Source: Lamellibrachia columna (taxonomy: Eukaryota > Annelida > Polychaeta > Sabellida > Siboglinidae). Taken from it: a stretch of 64,000 nucleotides of DNA. The notes under the pieces are model-generated. The model was not told the DNA's origin, did no database searches, and saw only the letters and a program-made list of their open reading frames with translations. Of this stretch, positions 25,970 through 38,329 are shown one piece after another; the stretch's first letter is position 1, and every line of letters begins with the position of its first letter. A program made the translations under genes and the position numbers. The stretch covers positions 10,152,435-10,216,434 of the forward strand of contig OY759268.1 in assembly GCA_963662155.1 (NCBI GenBank). The letters are read 5' to 3'.

Positions 25970-26930
25970 ACCGGGCATATATTTTATTTAGTATATGTTC
26001 AAACAAAGTGAAGTTGGAATTCATTGGAATATTTCAAAGAATAAAACACACACACGCACAAATATATATATTTAACATCGTAGCTTTTGCAAAATTGTGC
26101 GTATAACAAACACCATGCCTAACCTATGAGCCCATGTTACTAACCTTTTAAACCACCATAGCGTTGTCATTAAGTACCAGTTAATTCATGTTTCTAGTAC
26201 CATCCATTACAATAGAAGGGAAATTATGAAGTAAAATATTTAAGAGCCATATTATTTCCAATCATTTCAATCAGTTATCAATCCAATCAGTCATTTATTT
26301 AATAAAAAAAACAGCACAGCAATATACATCAGGTCAACACTACAATAACAAGTGTAGTAATACTACTAGATTACAATAGTATATAAACTACAACTACACA
26401 TTTCATGCAGAGTGCAAAGTTCAGAGGGGTAGTACACATACCTATTTCCAGCACTTTGAACAAAGTTGTTCGTGAATGCAGATATCCTGCATCAAAAACT
26501 ACTTGCACAGTCAATGCGCGTACAGCAAGCATGAAACTAGAAAAACATTTCTGTGCAAAATGCTAAATGCCATGTAACAAGAAAGAATACAAAACTACAA
26601 AACTGGCTTTTCTTTAATCAGCCCGTAATTAAACAAAATAAACTGTATGAAATGTACTGCAATATATTTAAGTTGCACACGGTTTGTTCTTCAACTTTGT
26701 TGTATATAAGTAGAATTGCCTGAGTAGAACAAATATTACATGTCCCATTAAGACTCGTTTCTTTGTATGTTATATAATTTTCATCCAACAAATCACCACA
26801 AGTTATATGTCCGAAATATTCATACTTGCATTCAATTCTGCATCACCAAGCTTAATATCAATCAAAGTACATTAACTGAGACTTTACTATATTACACTTA
26901 AAGAGTATATCATTGTCGATGTGAATATGT
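25970..26930. other. Intergenic; start matches the 3955 block
   Basis: The first 70 bp match 3950-4030. The rest is AT-rich with no recognised gene; an ATTTAATAAAAAAAA stretch at about 26300 could be an old retroelement tail. Confidence 0.45.
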
Positions 26931-26934
26931 TAAT

Positions 26935-27173
26935 ATTAACAGCGCGGTCTTTGACTACTTTAGAACAACACACATTCTAAATGTACTCGCAATAATATAC
27001 AATTCACTTGACATCATACGTAACAAAAGGTTACCATTAAATAATCCAAAAACATCTTCTCCGGAATCGCCTTCGAGTTCGGCCTTACTTTGAAACGCCA
27101 GTCCATGTATCTTTATAAATTAAACGTTTCACGCATGTCATGAATTCGGATACTGTCGCCGAGGAGTAAACGT
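26935..27173 (-). repeat. Duplicated 3' flank of GPCR copy 2
   Basis: Matches 1500-1727 and 63165-63383, the 3' flanks of the other two receptors, with shared CACATTCTAAATGTACTCG-like and GCCTTCGAGTTCG blocks. These are probably the 3'UTR and downstream DNA. Confidence 0.7.
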
Positions 27174-28385
27174 TCATTGGCAACAATCGAACAGTTTACC
27201 GCGCATCTGTCGGTAGAACTGACGCACGTCTTTCCGGAATATGGCGCTGGCGACGCCGTAGATGAACGGGTTGACAACAGAGTTGACAACTATTAATCGC
27301 TGCAATCCTACTGGAATGGGAATAGCCAGTTTAATCAACGACCCTGGCAGCCAGCAGAACACGAATACAATCGTGATGATGAATAGCAACGCAACATTTG
27401 CACTGGTCTTTGTCTGTTTCGCAACTGTTTTGTTTGTAGTCGTCAGAGGAGCTGATGTCCCTGCACCAGGAATGGTCGTCCGGCTGCTCGCACTAACCGA
27501 CGTTTCTTCAACTTTTGTAAACACATTCGAAGGCCCCAGACCAATCGGATGGGCAACGTCCTCCGCTGCTTTGATTACTTTCACTTCCATGGTAACATTA
27601 GAAGATCCCAGATCAACGACACATACAGCGTCCTCAGCAGATCTAACATGTTTCATTTTCGTTGTCATATTTGAAGATCCTGCATTTGGTTGCTGGCTCT
27701 GCGCGAACATACGTGAAGACCCCGGTTTAGACGGGCCTGAGTCGTGAATAGATGTCCCGTGTAAGACAGCGATCTGGTTTCGCGAGGCTCGTGCCCTCAC
27801 TAGCAGCGTAACCGCCATCAATATATAAAAAGTCGCCATTGCGGAGATGCACAATAGGGCCACACATACGGTATACACTCGTTTGAACTGGTCGAATATA
27901 TAAAGCTTCGCAACAGTATTCACTGATGTGCCTATAACGGCAATCACAGCAATGATAATCAAAGCCTTTATCGCTCGCTGTGCGTTCACGTTGAACGAGT
28001 GTGGACGTCTGACTGCCATAAAACGCTCGATCGACACAAACACCAGAAGAAAAGATGAGAACAAGATCGACAGATTGATGACATAGAGAATAGCCTCCTT
28101 TTTCACCAAGCCTTCCTGCGTTGCACTAAGGACTATTCCACATATACAGACGGCCGAATCAGCGACGGCCAGTGCAAACATGTACACTCTCGTCGATGTT
28201 GTCATCTTTCGGACATAAACTGCTATTACAAGCAGATTGCCCGGCAATCCCAGCAAACAGAGGAGGAAGACAACATTAACAACATCCTCTGTATATGTTG
28301 ATTTACCGGAATCGAATGTAACATTTAAGACATTCTGCAGACAACTTGTGCAGTTGGTCACGTTGGATGTATTCACCGACTCCAT
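27174..28385 (-). CDS. Rhodopsin-like orphan GPCR, copy 2 (intact, single exon)
   Basis: About 403 residues from the preferred ATG at 28385 (MESVNTSNVTN). It is a close paralogue of copy 1 over the full length, including flanks. Landmarks: GLPGNLLVIAVYV (TM1), ALAVADSAVC (TM2), VSIERFMAVRRPHSF (TM3 end), VFVFCWLP (TM6), NPFIY (TM7) and a KLFDCCQ end. Three N-terminal sequons are present. Like copy 1 it lacks the TM3 cysteine, TM4 tryptophan and TM5 proline of most class A receptors, and has ERF in place of DRY. Loop 3 carries the 24-residue repeat with SN starts at the same spacing. Substitutions concentrate in the N-terminus and loop 3; TM6-TM7 is almost unchanged, which suggests selection on the core. 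Confidence 0.9.
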   Translation of the reverse strand: MESVNTSNVTNCTSCLQNVLNVTFDSGKSTYTEDVVNVVFLLCLLGLPGNLLVIAVYVRKMTTSTRVYMFALAVADSAVCICGIVLSATQEGLVKKEAILYVINLSILFSSFLLVFVSIERFMAVRRPHSFNVNAQRAIKALIIIAVIAVIGTSVNTVAKLYIFDQFKRVYTVCVALLCISAMATFYILMAVTLLVRARASRNQIAVLHGTSIHDSGPSKPGSSRMFAQSQQPNAGSSNMTTKMKHVRSAEDAVCVVDLGSSNVTMEVKVIKAAEDVAHPIGLGPSNVFTKVEETSVSASSRTTIPGAGTSAPLTTTNKTVAKQTKTSANVALLFIITIVFVFCWLPGSLIKLAIPIPVGLQRLIVVNSVVNPFIYGVASAIFRKDVRQFYRQMRGKLFDCCQ

Positions 28386-28860
28386 GTTGACAGCAAGCTC
28401 GCAAATGAAGAATACACTGCGCGGATTGTAAAGCCATTGGCCAATTACCTGTAACATCCTTAGTTAATATGAAGCCTCTACACGCGATACAGCTTATAAT
28501 AATATGTAGACTTCCCAGAGCGCATGGCATTTCATCACCCCTACTGAAGCTACATAAAGTCTGTCCAAAATGCAAGATCAAGGCAAAATATTATTGCACA
28601 CGTCCAAGCGCATATTCAAGCGCACATGAAATTTACGATAATTTATCGGTAGCGTGTGTGTCATTTTGAATAATTATGTGCAGGTGGTAAGATACTTACT
28701 GTATCATGTCTGCGTTTCATCGGTTAATGAAATCCAGAATGGACTGCAGTTGGCTGCTCAATGACGTTGTAACAGGCAGTCCGTATTAACGCCGAATTTG
28801 TGCATGTTTTCATAACAACTATTTCCAACAAAACAGCACGAAAGGACAGTGGATTAGTCG
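28386..28860 (-). promoter_or_regulatory. Conserved 5' leader/promoter of GPCR copy 2
   Basis: Counterpart of 2946-3400, with the same donor (GTAAGTATC from 28699) and an acceptor-like GCTTCAG near 28544. Upstream in-frame codons (MLQVIGQW) are also shared with copy 1 but are probably leader. Confidence 0.4.
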
Positions 28861-29349
28861 GGTCTTGTCACATGTTTATGTGCTGCGAAGTGCATAATAC
28901 CTGTTAGTCCCTAAACTACATGTTACACGGGTGCATAATCGATAGTTTAACTCCCAAGGGATCGACTAACGCCTGTTGTATCGAAGCGTATACGTAGGTA
29001 TGTGTGAACGTTGTTCAACGACTACTTTTGTTCAAATAAATGTTTCGTTGTGGTTTCAAGAACTGTTCGACAAATATATTTATTTATGTGTGAAATGTTG
29101 CCACCTGGTGGCGTCGACGTGATCGAATGAAATTGATGAAGTTCATGAATAAATTAATGAAGTTTATTTCAACGCAAAGAAGCAAAGCAGAACATTACGT
29201 TCGAGTTAGTAATGTCATATTATATTTTTTAAAGGCCAAGAAGGACGTATATTATTAATAATACTTGCCCTATCGGCATACTTGCGATATTACATATTCA
29301 CTGTATAAACTATAGCATGCATGAGTTAAACTATCGAGTATGATATATC

Positions 29350-29485
29350 ATCCCGTGTTCAAAGAGAACTTTACTGTTGTCGTCCTTCCACTTCGTTAAT
29401 ATTTCGCAAGTGTTTCGTGACACTACCACAACAAATATTCCAATGAACTTTTAGTATACGTTATAAACTAGTGTTATAAATAATG
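29350..29485 (-). repeat. Inverted copy of the 4000-4165 repeat
   Basis: The reverse complement matches 4000-4165, with the GTTCAAAGAGAACTTTA block and AATGAACTTTTAGTATACG. It joins the GPCR copy 2 upstream flank, placing the repeat in opposite orientation to the arrangement at copy 1. Confidence 0.75.
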
Positions 29486-29595
29486 TTCTAAATTCACATC
29501 TTTTGAAATTCTATTAAGCAAAAATATATGCTCGGTCCTTAAAGCGGGCCGGTATGCACTGGCAGCTACAGGTCGACGCATGCTGCTTCTATAAT

Positions 29596-29830
<235 letters not shown>

Positions 29831-29910
29831 TGTGAATAATCGATATATTGACTTATGCATTCTACTGTGCACGCTATGATTATGTCGTATGTATATTGAT
29901 ATAAGTTCCG

Positions 29911-30098
29911 TTTTCTCTTCAGCCATTTGTCGTTTTCCGTCGCGTCGCGGAGGCAGTTCGTGAATTGTCGTGATGCCCTATTTCTCGAAAGTGACGTCAA
30001 ACCTCTGCCGAGCGAAGTTTGTGACGTTCGTTTTCATGGATCCACTCTCCTTTCGATACATACACATTGTGTGTGATCGACTAACAGCGAGCAGTCGA
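29911..30098 (+). promoter_or_regulatory. Conserved GPCR upstream region with CRE-like site, second copy
   Basis: Matches 5283-5484, including CGTCGCGTCGCGGA, AGTTCGTGAATTGTC and the TGACGTCA palindrome at 29992-29999. It stops at the ATG of a GPCR remnant at 30099. Confidence 0.6.
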
Positions 30099-30137
30099 CA
30101 TGGATACAACTAACACTTCATACTGGACCAACGATAT
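30099..30137 (+). pseudogene. GPCR start remnant
   Basis: Encodes MDTTNTSYWTNDI, the start of the plus-strand GPCR subgroup, and then joins the duplicated LRR unit abruptly. All transmembrane segments are missing, so promoter and start survive without a gene. Confidence 0.75.
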
Positions 30138-30551
30138 ATACGAAATATTATGCGGCAAGAATGGGTCGTATAGACACCGTGTGTGCGATTAAAGAATTTG
30201 GACCGGGTAAGTAGGAGTCAACTGATGAACTGGGTAGCGATGTCTTCCACGGTCACATGTTTTTTCTCATCATGCAAAACAAACACTTTCTTTGATCGAT
30301 CTGGTTAACTAGGCATTTGTACGAGTGCGTGCGTGGCTGCGTACGTCATGTATAATATTCCCTACGTCCCCATTTCCTAATCCAACTAGCAACGAAACAA
30401 TGTACCCAATTAAGAAATCCATTGAATTGACCCGGTCCAATATAACATAACAGTTTTTTCCAATATACAGGAACGGTCGTCTATATTGGACTGGTATGTC
30501 ATAGTAAAAATTTATAATTTTCCTCCTAATGCCTGGTCGAACCTTTGCCAT

Positions 30552-30591
30552 ATTGTGCCTATTGGTGCCTATTGGTGCCTATTGGTGCCTA
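30552..30591. repeat. 10-bp repeat, about four copies
   Basis: ATTGGTGCCT is repeated three times after a variant ATTGTGCCT. Copy A at about 9104 has only one variant plus one unit. Confidence 0.9.
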
Positions 30592-30890
30592 TCACTGACG
30601 AGTTCCAAGTGAATTAGCGGAAAGCGCAACATTGATAGTGTCCTTTGATATACCGAGTTCAAAAGTGGTCCAATACAACTTCAGCTCATCGCGAAACCGG
30701 TTCACCTATGTCCAGATGTGTAGTGTGTGACTAGTTTAAGTAATATGCGCAGAATATTTAATAGAAATATAAATACCTATTTTGTTCAAATCTTCGAAAT
30801 AACATAATTTAGTCGTTAGCTCTGGTAAGAATCAAAATAGTGGATCTACAAAATGGTAAACACGGTGTGGGTCAATGCTGAACATGGACG

Positions 30891-31010
30891 TGACCTCCAT
30901 CTTCTTGCTGATCATGGGCGTGACTTCCATCCTCTTGCTGATCATGGGCGTGACCTCCATCCTCTTGCTGATCATGGGCGTGACCTCCATCCTCTTGCTG
31001 ATCACATGAC
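30891..31010. repeat. 30-bp minisatellite, four copies
   Basis: The unit TGACCTCCAT-CCTCTTGCTG-ATCATGGGCG occurs four times with one or two changes. The matching place in copy A (about 10167-10198) has a single unit. A 123-codon frame reads it as HGRDLHPLAD repeats, but the frame has no other support. Confidence 0.95.
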
Positions 31011-31537
31011 AAAGTTACGACATTTCAGCAATGTAGAAAATCGTGTTTTTTCAGCAATTATATTTTTACTTCAGGTAATGCTTGAACAAGCTTTAACTAC
31101 TTTAATAGTTTGTCTGATAAAAAACGATATGAAAAAGTCGAACAAACGAGCTAGCATGTTGCAATGGATACTAAGTAGGTTTGGCTTTTCGCAAAATTAT
31201 TTTGAAGTGAGACTACAAAAATAAAATGTATTAAGCTCCTTTAATCTGTGTCGACCCGTCGAGAAAGAAGGTTAGCTAGTTCATTGTTGTTAAACCTTTA
31301 ATTAAAACGGTGCGCGCCAAGGAATTAATTTGAACGACACACGCCATATAATACGCTGTTGTATAGTCGTCTGCTGGACCTAATTTAGTAATTATCTCAA
31401 ATGTCAAATTCGTTAGTACAAAATCTGGACTATAATTAACTGAAACAGTGAGAAACATGCTATAATTGGCTATTAAAGACAACGTTAAGCGCTCCATCAA
31501 GCATCAACTAAGTGTGCGTAAAAAGAAAATTACATAC

Positions 31538-31616
31538 TCGAGCCAGGTCATCCCAGGACAATTAGTTCGCAGGGTCTCACATATGACACGTAGTCCGCCA
31601 TACGTTAGTCCGCAGT
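31538..31616 (-). pseudogene. Decayed NLR-type leucine-rich-repeat exon, copy B
   Basis: TTTGCAG acceptor (ending at 31617), codons for [21 protein letters not shown] and MTWLE, then a GTATGT donor (31537). This reads well as an NLR-style LRR unit but lacks 8 bp near its start (GAACAATT in copy A). At 79 bp it is again 8 short of 87 and out of frame. No other receptor domain lies nearby. Confidence 0.65.
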
Positions 31617-31669
31617 CTGCAAATACGAAACTTGATTTAGTAATAGTAATCATCATTCTGCGCGAGTGA

Positions 31670-32080
<411 letters not shown>

Positions 32081-32189
32081 TAATAACATGCGCTGTCGTC
32101 CACTTTTATGACTTGCTCAAGCCTCAACTGGAACAGTCACTAATAAATGTGAAATTACGCTGATATTAACATTTATTATAATAAATACA

Positions 32190-32815
32190 TTTTAACAAAA
32201 CCTTCTGAAAGTGTATGACTTCTTACGTGGTTTGGACATGGCTACTACGTATTGTCCTCTATTGAACGTGTCCCATGGACATTTTCACCAAATGAGACAA
32301 AATCTCCTCCGGCTGTCTCAATGCGACGTACTGTTTCTGAATACGTAAGAATAACCTGAGCTTGGGTCAGGAATTGCGTCAAATAGATCGCCATAAAGAT
32401 ATTGAAAGCAGAGCACCACTGATCGATGGTAGTAAGTGTTTCCCTCTGCTTTGGCTGAAGACGTAGGGCTGGGACACTAGTCCCAGTGGGCCTTGATAAA
32501 TTATACTGGACCCAGTCAGATGGTTTCAGTAGTTAAGCCAGATCAACATACTCACCGATCGAGATATTATGTCTGAAAAAGAGAAGGAGTGGTTTGGTAT
32601 CGTGATTAAAACAATTGTATTATCTGGATGCTTAATGATTGACAGATCGGAATGCGAAAGGATACATAAAGATTGGGGCTCTTGAACATAAAGATTGGGG
32701 CTCTTGACCCTCAGACTCGACAAGTGCCAACGTAGCATCAACACCAACAGCGACTGACCAGTGTGAAAAAAGACAAGACGAGTGGGAGAGCACTAGCCAA
32801 AATCCACCATTGTCA
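32190..32815. other. Intergenic, nothing recognised
   Basis: No domain or repeat partner found. A short doublet of AAAGATTGGGGCTCTTGA lies at about 32670-32706. Confidence 0.45.
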
Positions 32816-32818
32816 AAG

Positions 32819-32982
32819 GTCTCCATGCATGTCACATGGCAGTCAATGTCTCCATGCAAGTCACATGGCGGTCAATGTCTCCATCCATGTCACATGGTGT
32901 CAAATGTCTCCACACATATCACATGTCGGTCAATGTCTCCATGCATGTCACATGGTGTCAAATGTCTCAATACATATCACAT
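32819..32982. repeat. Minisatellite of about 28-30 bp, six diverged copies
   Basis: Repeats of ATGTCTCCATGCATGTCACATGG with variable linkers (GCGGTCA, TGTCAA). The open frames crossing it are repeat artefacts. Confidence 0.9.
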
Positions 32983-33035
32983 AATATCTTTAAATAACTA
33001 TGAATTGAATGGATTATTTATTAATAATATATAAG

Positions 33036-33115
33036 CAGGGGGGTTACACAGGAAGGAACAATTGTTAGACTCTCGACAAGCCAACGGCTTCCTTGTCCAT
33101 CTGACTTGTTTTGCC
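33036..33115 (+). mobile_element. Solo 3' end of the CR1/Jockey-like LINE
   Basis: GGGTTACACAGGAAGGAACA and then ACGGCTTCCTTGTCCATC match the last codons and 3'UTR of the LINE family at 23344. No upstream LINE coding sequence is present. Confidence 0.65.
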
Positions 33116-33263
33116 TTTGATAAAAATTGTGTTAAATTTCGATGATTGTCAGTAGTCTCTACAATGGTTTATAAAAACCAAAATGGAAATAAGAATTTGC
33201 ATATTGTCAATTTAATATCTTTATTCCGGTCTCAATAGAGTACACAAACTCACATATATGAAG

Positions 33264-33582
<319 letters not shown>

Positions 33583-33599
33583 TTCAATATACATACGTA

Positions 33600-33955
33600 G
33601 TATTTATACAAAACGCTGAAAACACCAAACCTGCGACCAATGTTATTAATATAATTATGCATAATTCAAAGTATCCCGTGTTCAAAGATATTTCTGATGT
33701 ACTTTAGCACAACTTCACCTTTACTTTCATCCTTTGACTATAACGGACATAGAAGTGCTATTTCAATTTATAATTCGAGTTTTCTGTTGTGCGTAGAATT
33801 ATATCTATGCATTGCTTGGTCCATTTTATTTGATACGTATACAATCGTCATTCAGTGAGCTGATCGTTCCATACACGATATGGACTCGTTCATTGTCCAA
33901 GTATTATCTCAGTGGTAGCAAGCGCACTGTTTAACGCGCAGAACACTCAAACACA
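33600..33955 (-). pseudogene. GPCR 3' flank with tail fragment at 33905-33950
   Basis: The flank matches 43365-43810 (shared ACACCAAACCTGC and CACCTTTACTTTCATCCTTTG) and ends with a stub of the GPCR tail (GTAGCAAGCGCACTGTTTAACGCG), the reverse strand of the last codons of the receptor family. TM7 and everything before it is absent. Confidence 0.65.
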
Positions 33956-33966
33956 CATACCTGAAG

Positions 33967-34044
<78 letters not shown>
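33967..34044. repeat. (TA)n microsatellite
   Basis: About 78 bp of TA repeat, lying at the 3' side of the next LINE. Confidence 0.97.
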
Positions 34045-34046
<2 letters not shown>

Positions 34047-34049
34047 CCA

Positions 34050-35200
34050 TATATTATTACACAAAATAAAATAGTAATTTAAATAATACCAAGTAATGCG
34101 CTACAACAGCTTTTACCAATGCTTGCGAATTATTTATAAAAAAACGCAAGTGAATTATTAATATATGCCTTATAATATAATTAGACGAACTATATAATTT
34201 GTACATAGATCGGTATACTAAATTTCTAATTTCTAAATACATATTGACAACATTGTACATCCAACATATTGCATGCAAAACTGGTGCTTTAATACTTAGG
34301 TAAACCATACAATTATTTTTAAATATTATAATATGAAATGTGTAATTTATTTATAAGATAATTTTTTGTAATTCCATCATATATGTAAATTATATATTGG
34401 TGAACAATACGCACGGAACAGTGTTAGTGTCACATCTATGGAACATATGTCACATTTACGTAAGGTAACAACACCTTCCAAAAATAAGGTTCTGTGTTCT
34501 CTGTTGATATCCGCATCATCAAAAGATCACCACATTAAGAAGTATTGCATTATAATCTAGAATAGTAGCCTTTGAAGATTGTTTTACCTGAATGACACAA
34601 TATCACTCTTTTTTGCATGATATTTAATATTATGACTTACGCCAAATGCATCACATGCGTACAATAATTAACACAATCCAGCTGAAGATAGTAATTTCAA
34701 TATTAAGTCATCAGCATATACTATATTTTTAATTACATTTCCATTCTCATTACAACCAACATAACACAGTTAAAGTTCACTCAATTCATCTACATATACA
34801 TTGAATAAATAAACTAATATTATCCCCCTTGTCTGACTCCATTAGTTGCTTTGAATGTCACAGAATATACATCACCCCAACTAATTCACATGGTCTTTGT
34901 GTTATACCAATAAATCAACACACCTAATATACATCCTGGAGCACCACTTTTATTGAGTTTCTTAAAAAGTGTTACGTGGTTGACTCTGTCTAATGCCTTA
35001 CTGGCATAAACAAACTTACAAAACAAGCTACTGTTAAATGATCTGGTGATGATTAATATCCATGTACATTTAAATCCTATCTAAATGAGTATTTCAACAA
35101 ATTTGCTAAACACACCAACTATCGCAGTTTGACGGTAATTGTCTTTACATGAAAGTTTACCAGCATATGTTTGTGTCATCCTTATATCTGACTGTACTTT
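34050..35200 (-). mobile_element. LINE reverse transcriptase, heavily degraded
   Basis: Minus-strand codons give FVYASKALDRVNHVTLFKKL (about 35025-34960), ILGVLIYWY, SWGDVYSVTFKATNGVRQGG (about 34885-34825) and VYADDLI (34715), the RT fingers, motif B and catalytic YADD. Many stops are present. It has the FxDxSKAFDRVNHxxLFxKL pattern of a LINE clade different from the others here. Endonuclease not seen. Confidence 0.8.
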
Positions 35201-35289
35201 AAATTCACAATTGGTGTATGTATTACAGTAGAACGTATATAGCGTGTCCACCCAAATTACTGAGATAAAGTGGCCTGAATAAATGAGTG

Positions 35290-36245
35290 GTCAAGTTATT
35301 GACGCTGGTCAGCTATACAGATGTGCTTACACTAAAAGATTCGGCCCATTCCAAGATGGCGGCAGGTGTTGCAAGCTGTGTTTTGTCTCTCCACTTTTGC
35401 GTTATCTTATGACGTTGAAGTATATTCAGACGACCCACTTGTGTACCAGCAGGTGAGAGAAAAGTTGCGGAGCCTACTTATGCTAAATCTGTGAGTTTCC
35501 GCTCCGATACTGTCTACGACGATGGCATAACGGAGGTCTTTCTCAATGAGCTTATCAACAACAATGCCGCCAAGCAGACGGGTCAATCCAGGTCAAGAAC
35601 TCTTTATCATGTTAACCCTGCTGAGCGGGGATATCGAACTCTGCCCTGGCCCTGCCATGTATTGTGGTAGTAACCCAAATTTTCACCAGAAACTGTTTTT
35701 CCAGAACCAAGCCAGCATTGTTGGCAAATTACAAGACTTTAACATTTACTTCAGTGATAATAACTACGATTGTATTACTATCACTGAGACTTGGCTGCGA
35801 GAGGATATTTTCGAGAACGACGTACTGTCAGATTCAACGACGTACTGTCAGATTCAACGACGTACTGTCAGATTCAACGACGTACTGTCAGATTCAACGA
35901 CGTACTGTCAGATTCAAAAAACATATACAGAAGAGACAGGGACAGTACAGTTATGGCAACAAAAACAAGAAAAGCCACGGCGGTGATGCTCTGGTTTTTG
36001 TGAGCAGTACCTATTATTCCAAACGTAGGTTGAATCTGGAAACTGATTTGGAAATAGTGTGGACTCAGACGCGGTTGACGGTTCATAGTGTCTACTTTGG
36101 GTATGTTTCCGTCCTGACCTGTTGGGATGTGAATACCTGGTTAGAGCTAGACAAGTCACTAGAGCTTGCTTACAGTGTTATGAACCCTGACGTCGACTGT
36201 GTTCTACTGTGTGGCGATTACAATCGCAAAAACATAGAATGAACA
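35290..36245 (+). mobile_element. LINE 5' part with 2A-like motif and endonuclease
   Basis: Begins near a CAAGATGGCGGC box at 35352. The frame from 35546 encodes LTLLSGDIELCPGP (motif codons 35630-35653), which resembles the 2A-like ribosome-skipping sequences known near the N-terminus of some CR1-clade LINEs; the consensus NPGP asparagine is cysteine here. Endonuclease pieces follow: DCITITETWL, then after a minisatellite GGDALVFVSSTYYSKRR and DVDCVLLCGDYN. Frames are broken and RT is missing after 36245. Confidence 0.75.
35821..35917. repeat. 20-bp minisatellite, about 4.9 copies, inside LINE endonuclease
   Basis: The unit CGTACTGTCAGATTCAACGA is repeated perfectly four times plus a partial. 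Since 20 is not a multiple of 3, the array is read in three frames and shifts the endonuclease frame. Confidence 0.97.
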
Positions 36246-36249
36246 CTGG

Positions 36250-37560
36250 CAAACAATGTGCTCTTCACCCTTATTCCCTGCTCTGAGGGTCAAGCGCAAT
36301 TACAATATTGACGAGCCATTATTTCTGTTCTTTCCTTCCACAGTTTCCTATCGGCAGCCCCCTCTCTACATATTTTATCCTCCCCCGATCGTCTTACATC
36401 CCTCTTCATGCAGTCCTCCCATCTCAGCTGGGGCCTTCTCCTTTTCCTACTTCATTGATGTTTTCTCCATCTCTGCTCTCTTTGCTGGTTTGTCTGCATC
36501 CATCCTTTCAAACTGACCTGCCCATCTCATCCAGCTTCTCAACAATCTTCCAATTAGGCTGCATCGCATCTTACTTCTGCCCACCCTATTTGTTCTTGTT
36601 ATTCGTCGAACCCAGTTGTTCTCACAAACTTGCAGCCTATGTTGTTGTTCTGTCAACGCCACTTTCTCCAAACCATACAAGCTTGCCGGCGTAACACACG
36701 CCCTCAGGACGTTCCCTTTCAACATTTTCGAAATGTTTCTGTCGAATATGACCCCTCTACCTTTCTCCGGGAATTCGCTCTCGCTTGTATCCGACGTCGC
36801 ACTTCTACCTATGAATGCACATCCTAAGTAACCATTCCTCCAAGGTACACAAAGCCATACACTTGCTTGATCACCTTACCGCCTAACCTGATGTTCAACA
36901 CCTCTCTCTGGTGTCCAACCCACATCACTTCTATCTTCTCCAGGTTCACTATCAGTCCATGCTTCTTGAACACTCCTTTCCATTCCTCCAACACTTCCTG
37001 GATGTCTTGTTTTATCTATGCTATTATGAGCTGATCGTCTGCATACATCATCTTCCTGAGAACACCATTCGTACTGATCTTCCTGCTGATTAGTTCCACC
37101 ACCATGATAAACAATAAAGGGCTATGGGCACATCCTTGTCTCAAGCCGATGTTAACTGGAAAATCGTCAGACAACCCCGATCCAACCACCACTATTCCTT
37201 TCGTTTTGTCATATATTACTTTCACTATCCTGGCTTTTGCTTCTCGCACTCGCATCCAATTTACTTTTGCCGTCCCATCTCTTTTGGGACTGTGTCATAT
37301 GCCTTATTCAGGTTCACAAATCCCACTGCCATTCTCCCTTGCATCTCCAACCATATGTCTTCATGCAAACATCCCATCAGTCGACCCTTTGATCTTTCTG
37401 AATCCCTATTTTTCTTCACCCAATTCTTACTCTACTTTCTTTCGAATCCTCTCATCCAGGCTCTTCTCTAGCAGTTTCATGATGTGACTTAGAAGTGTGA
37501 TGCCTCAGTATTTTACAGATTCTTGCACATCTTCCTTCCTCTTCCGTATTGGGAGTTAGT
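36250..37560 (-). mobile_element. LINE, RT and C-terminal region, degraded
   Basis: Minus-strand frames encode AKARIVKVIYDKTKGIVVVG, GLRQGCAHSPLLFIMVVEL and MMYADDQLI (37255-37016), then RACVTPASLYGLEKVALTEQ with CENNWVRRITRTNRV and RLLRSWMRWAGQFERM (36725-36447). This is the endonuclease-RT type seen again at 53480. It lies tail to tail with the plus-strand element ending at 36245. Confidence 0.85.
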
Positions 37561-37564
37561 CCTG

Positions 37565-38320
37565 TCCGCCACTCCTCTGGTACTTTACCTTGCACATACA
37601 TATATTCAGCAGCCTCTTTGTCCATCTGATTCCACTCTCCCCCGCCGCCAATACGACCGAGCCAGAGATGTGTGTTGAGAGTTTGTGTGAATACGGCCTA
37701 GTGCAGTGTAACGAAACCGCTGTGTGTGCTCGGTGCCCAGCACAACGTTAAGAAAACAGAGAAGGCGTCGATATCCACCCTTGATTTGCAATGTGAACTC
37801 ATGTGCGCCCGCCGACCAAAGAAGGAACCTGCGGAATATGTATGTACAATTACTGCAAAGCAGATTTTACACACATAAGACATTTAATAAACCTAAGTAG
37901 GGAAAAATACTGTGACTACTTATCACATATCGAAAAATAAGTTAAACAAAATATTAAGCTCTTATTAAATTTTGCCAAAAGCAAGCAAATGAATGTGAAC
38001 ACTTCTTAACTCTGCACCGAGGCAGTTAGTCCATTTATAACCGAATTATTTTCGGACTATTTTAATATGTCTAGATAACCTTGATTATACAAATATACCC
38101 CCTTTCAATCAGACCAAATTTCGCACATCAGTGTTTCTTATGATAATTTGATCTAGGTACTTAGAACCACTGATATAAATACAATATATGACCTTGATAA
38201 TACGTCAGGTGTAATCTTCAGGGATTGTGCCACATACTTAGCTCGTCCACTAACTGTATTTATGTAATATATCCTTAAATTGTGGAACTTGTCCAACCTG
38301 TTTTAAAAGCACAAATGTTG
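37565..38320. other. Intergenic, nothing recognised
   Basis: No supported gene; possibly older LINE sequence at the left end. Confidence 0.4.
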
Positions 38321-38329
38321 TTTATGTGT

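Noticed and set aside
30853..31224. Possible protein with HGRDLHPLAD repeats
   Set aside because: The repeat is a 30-bp minisatellite; copy A has one unit and no matching open frame.
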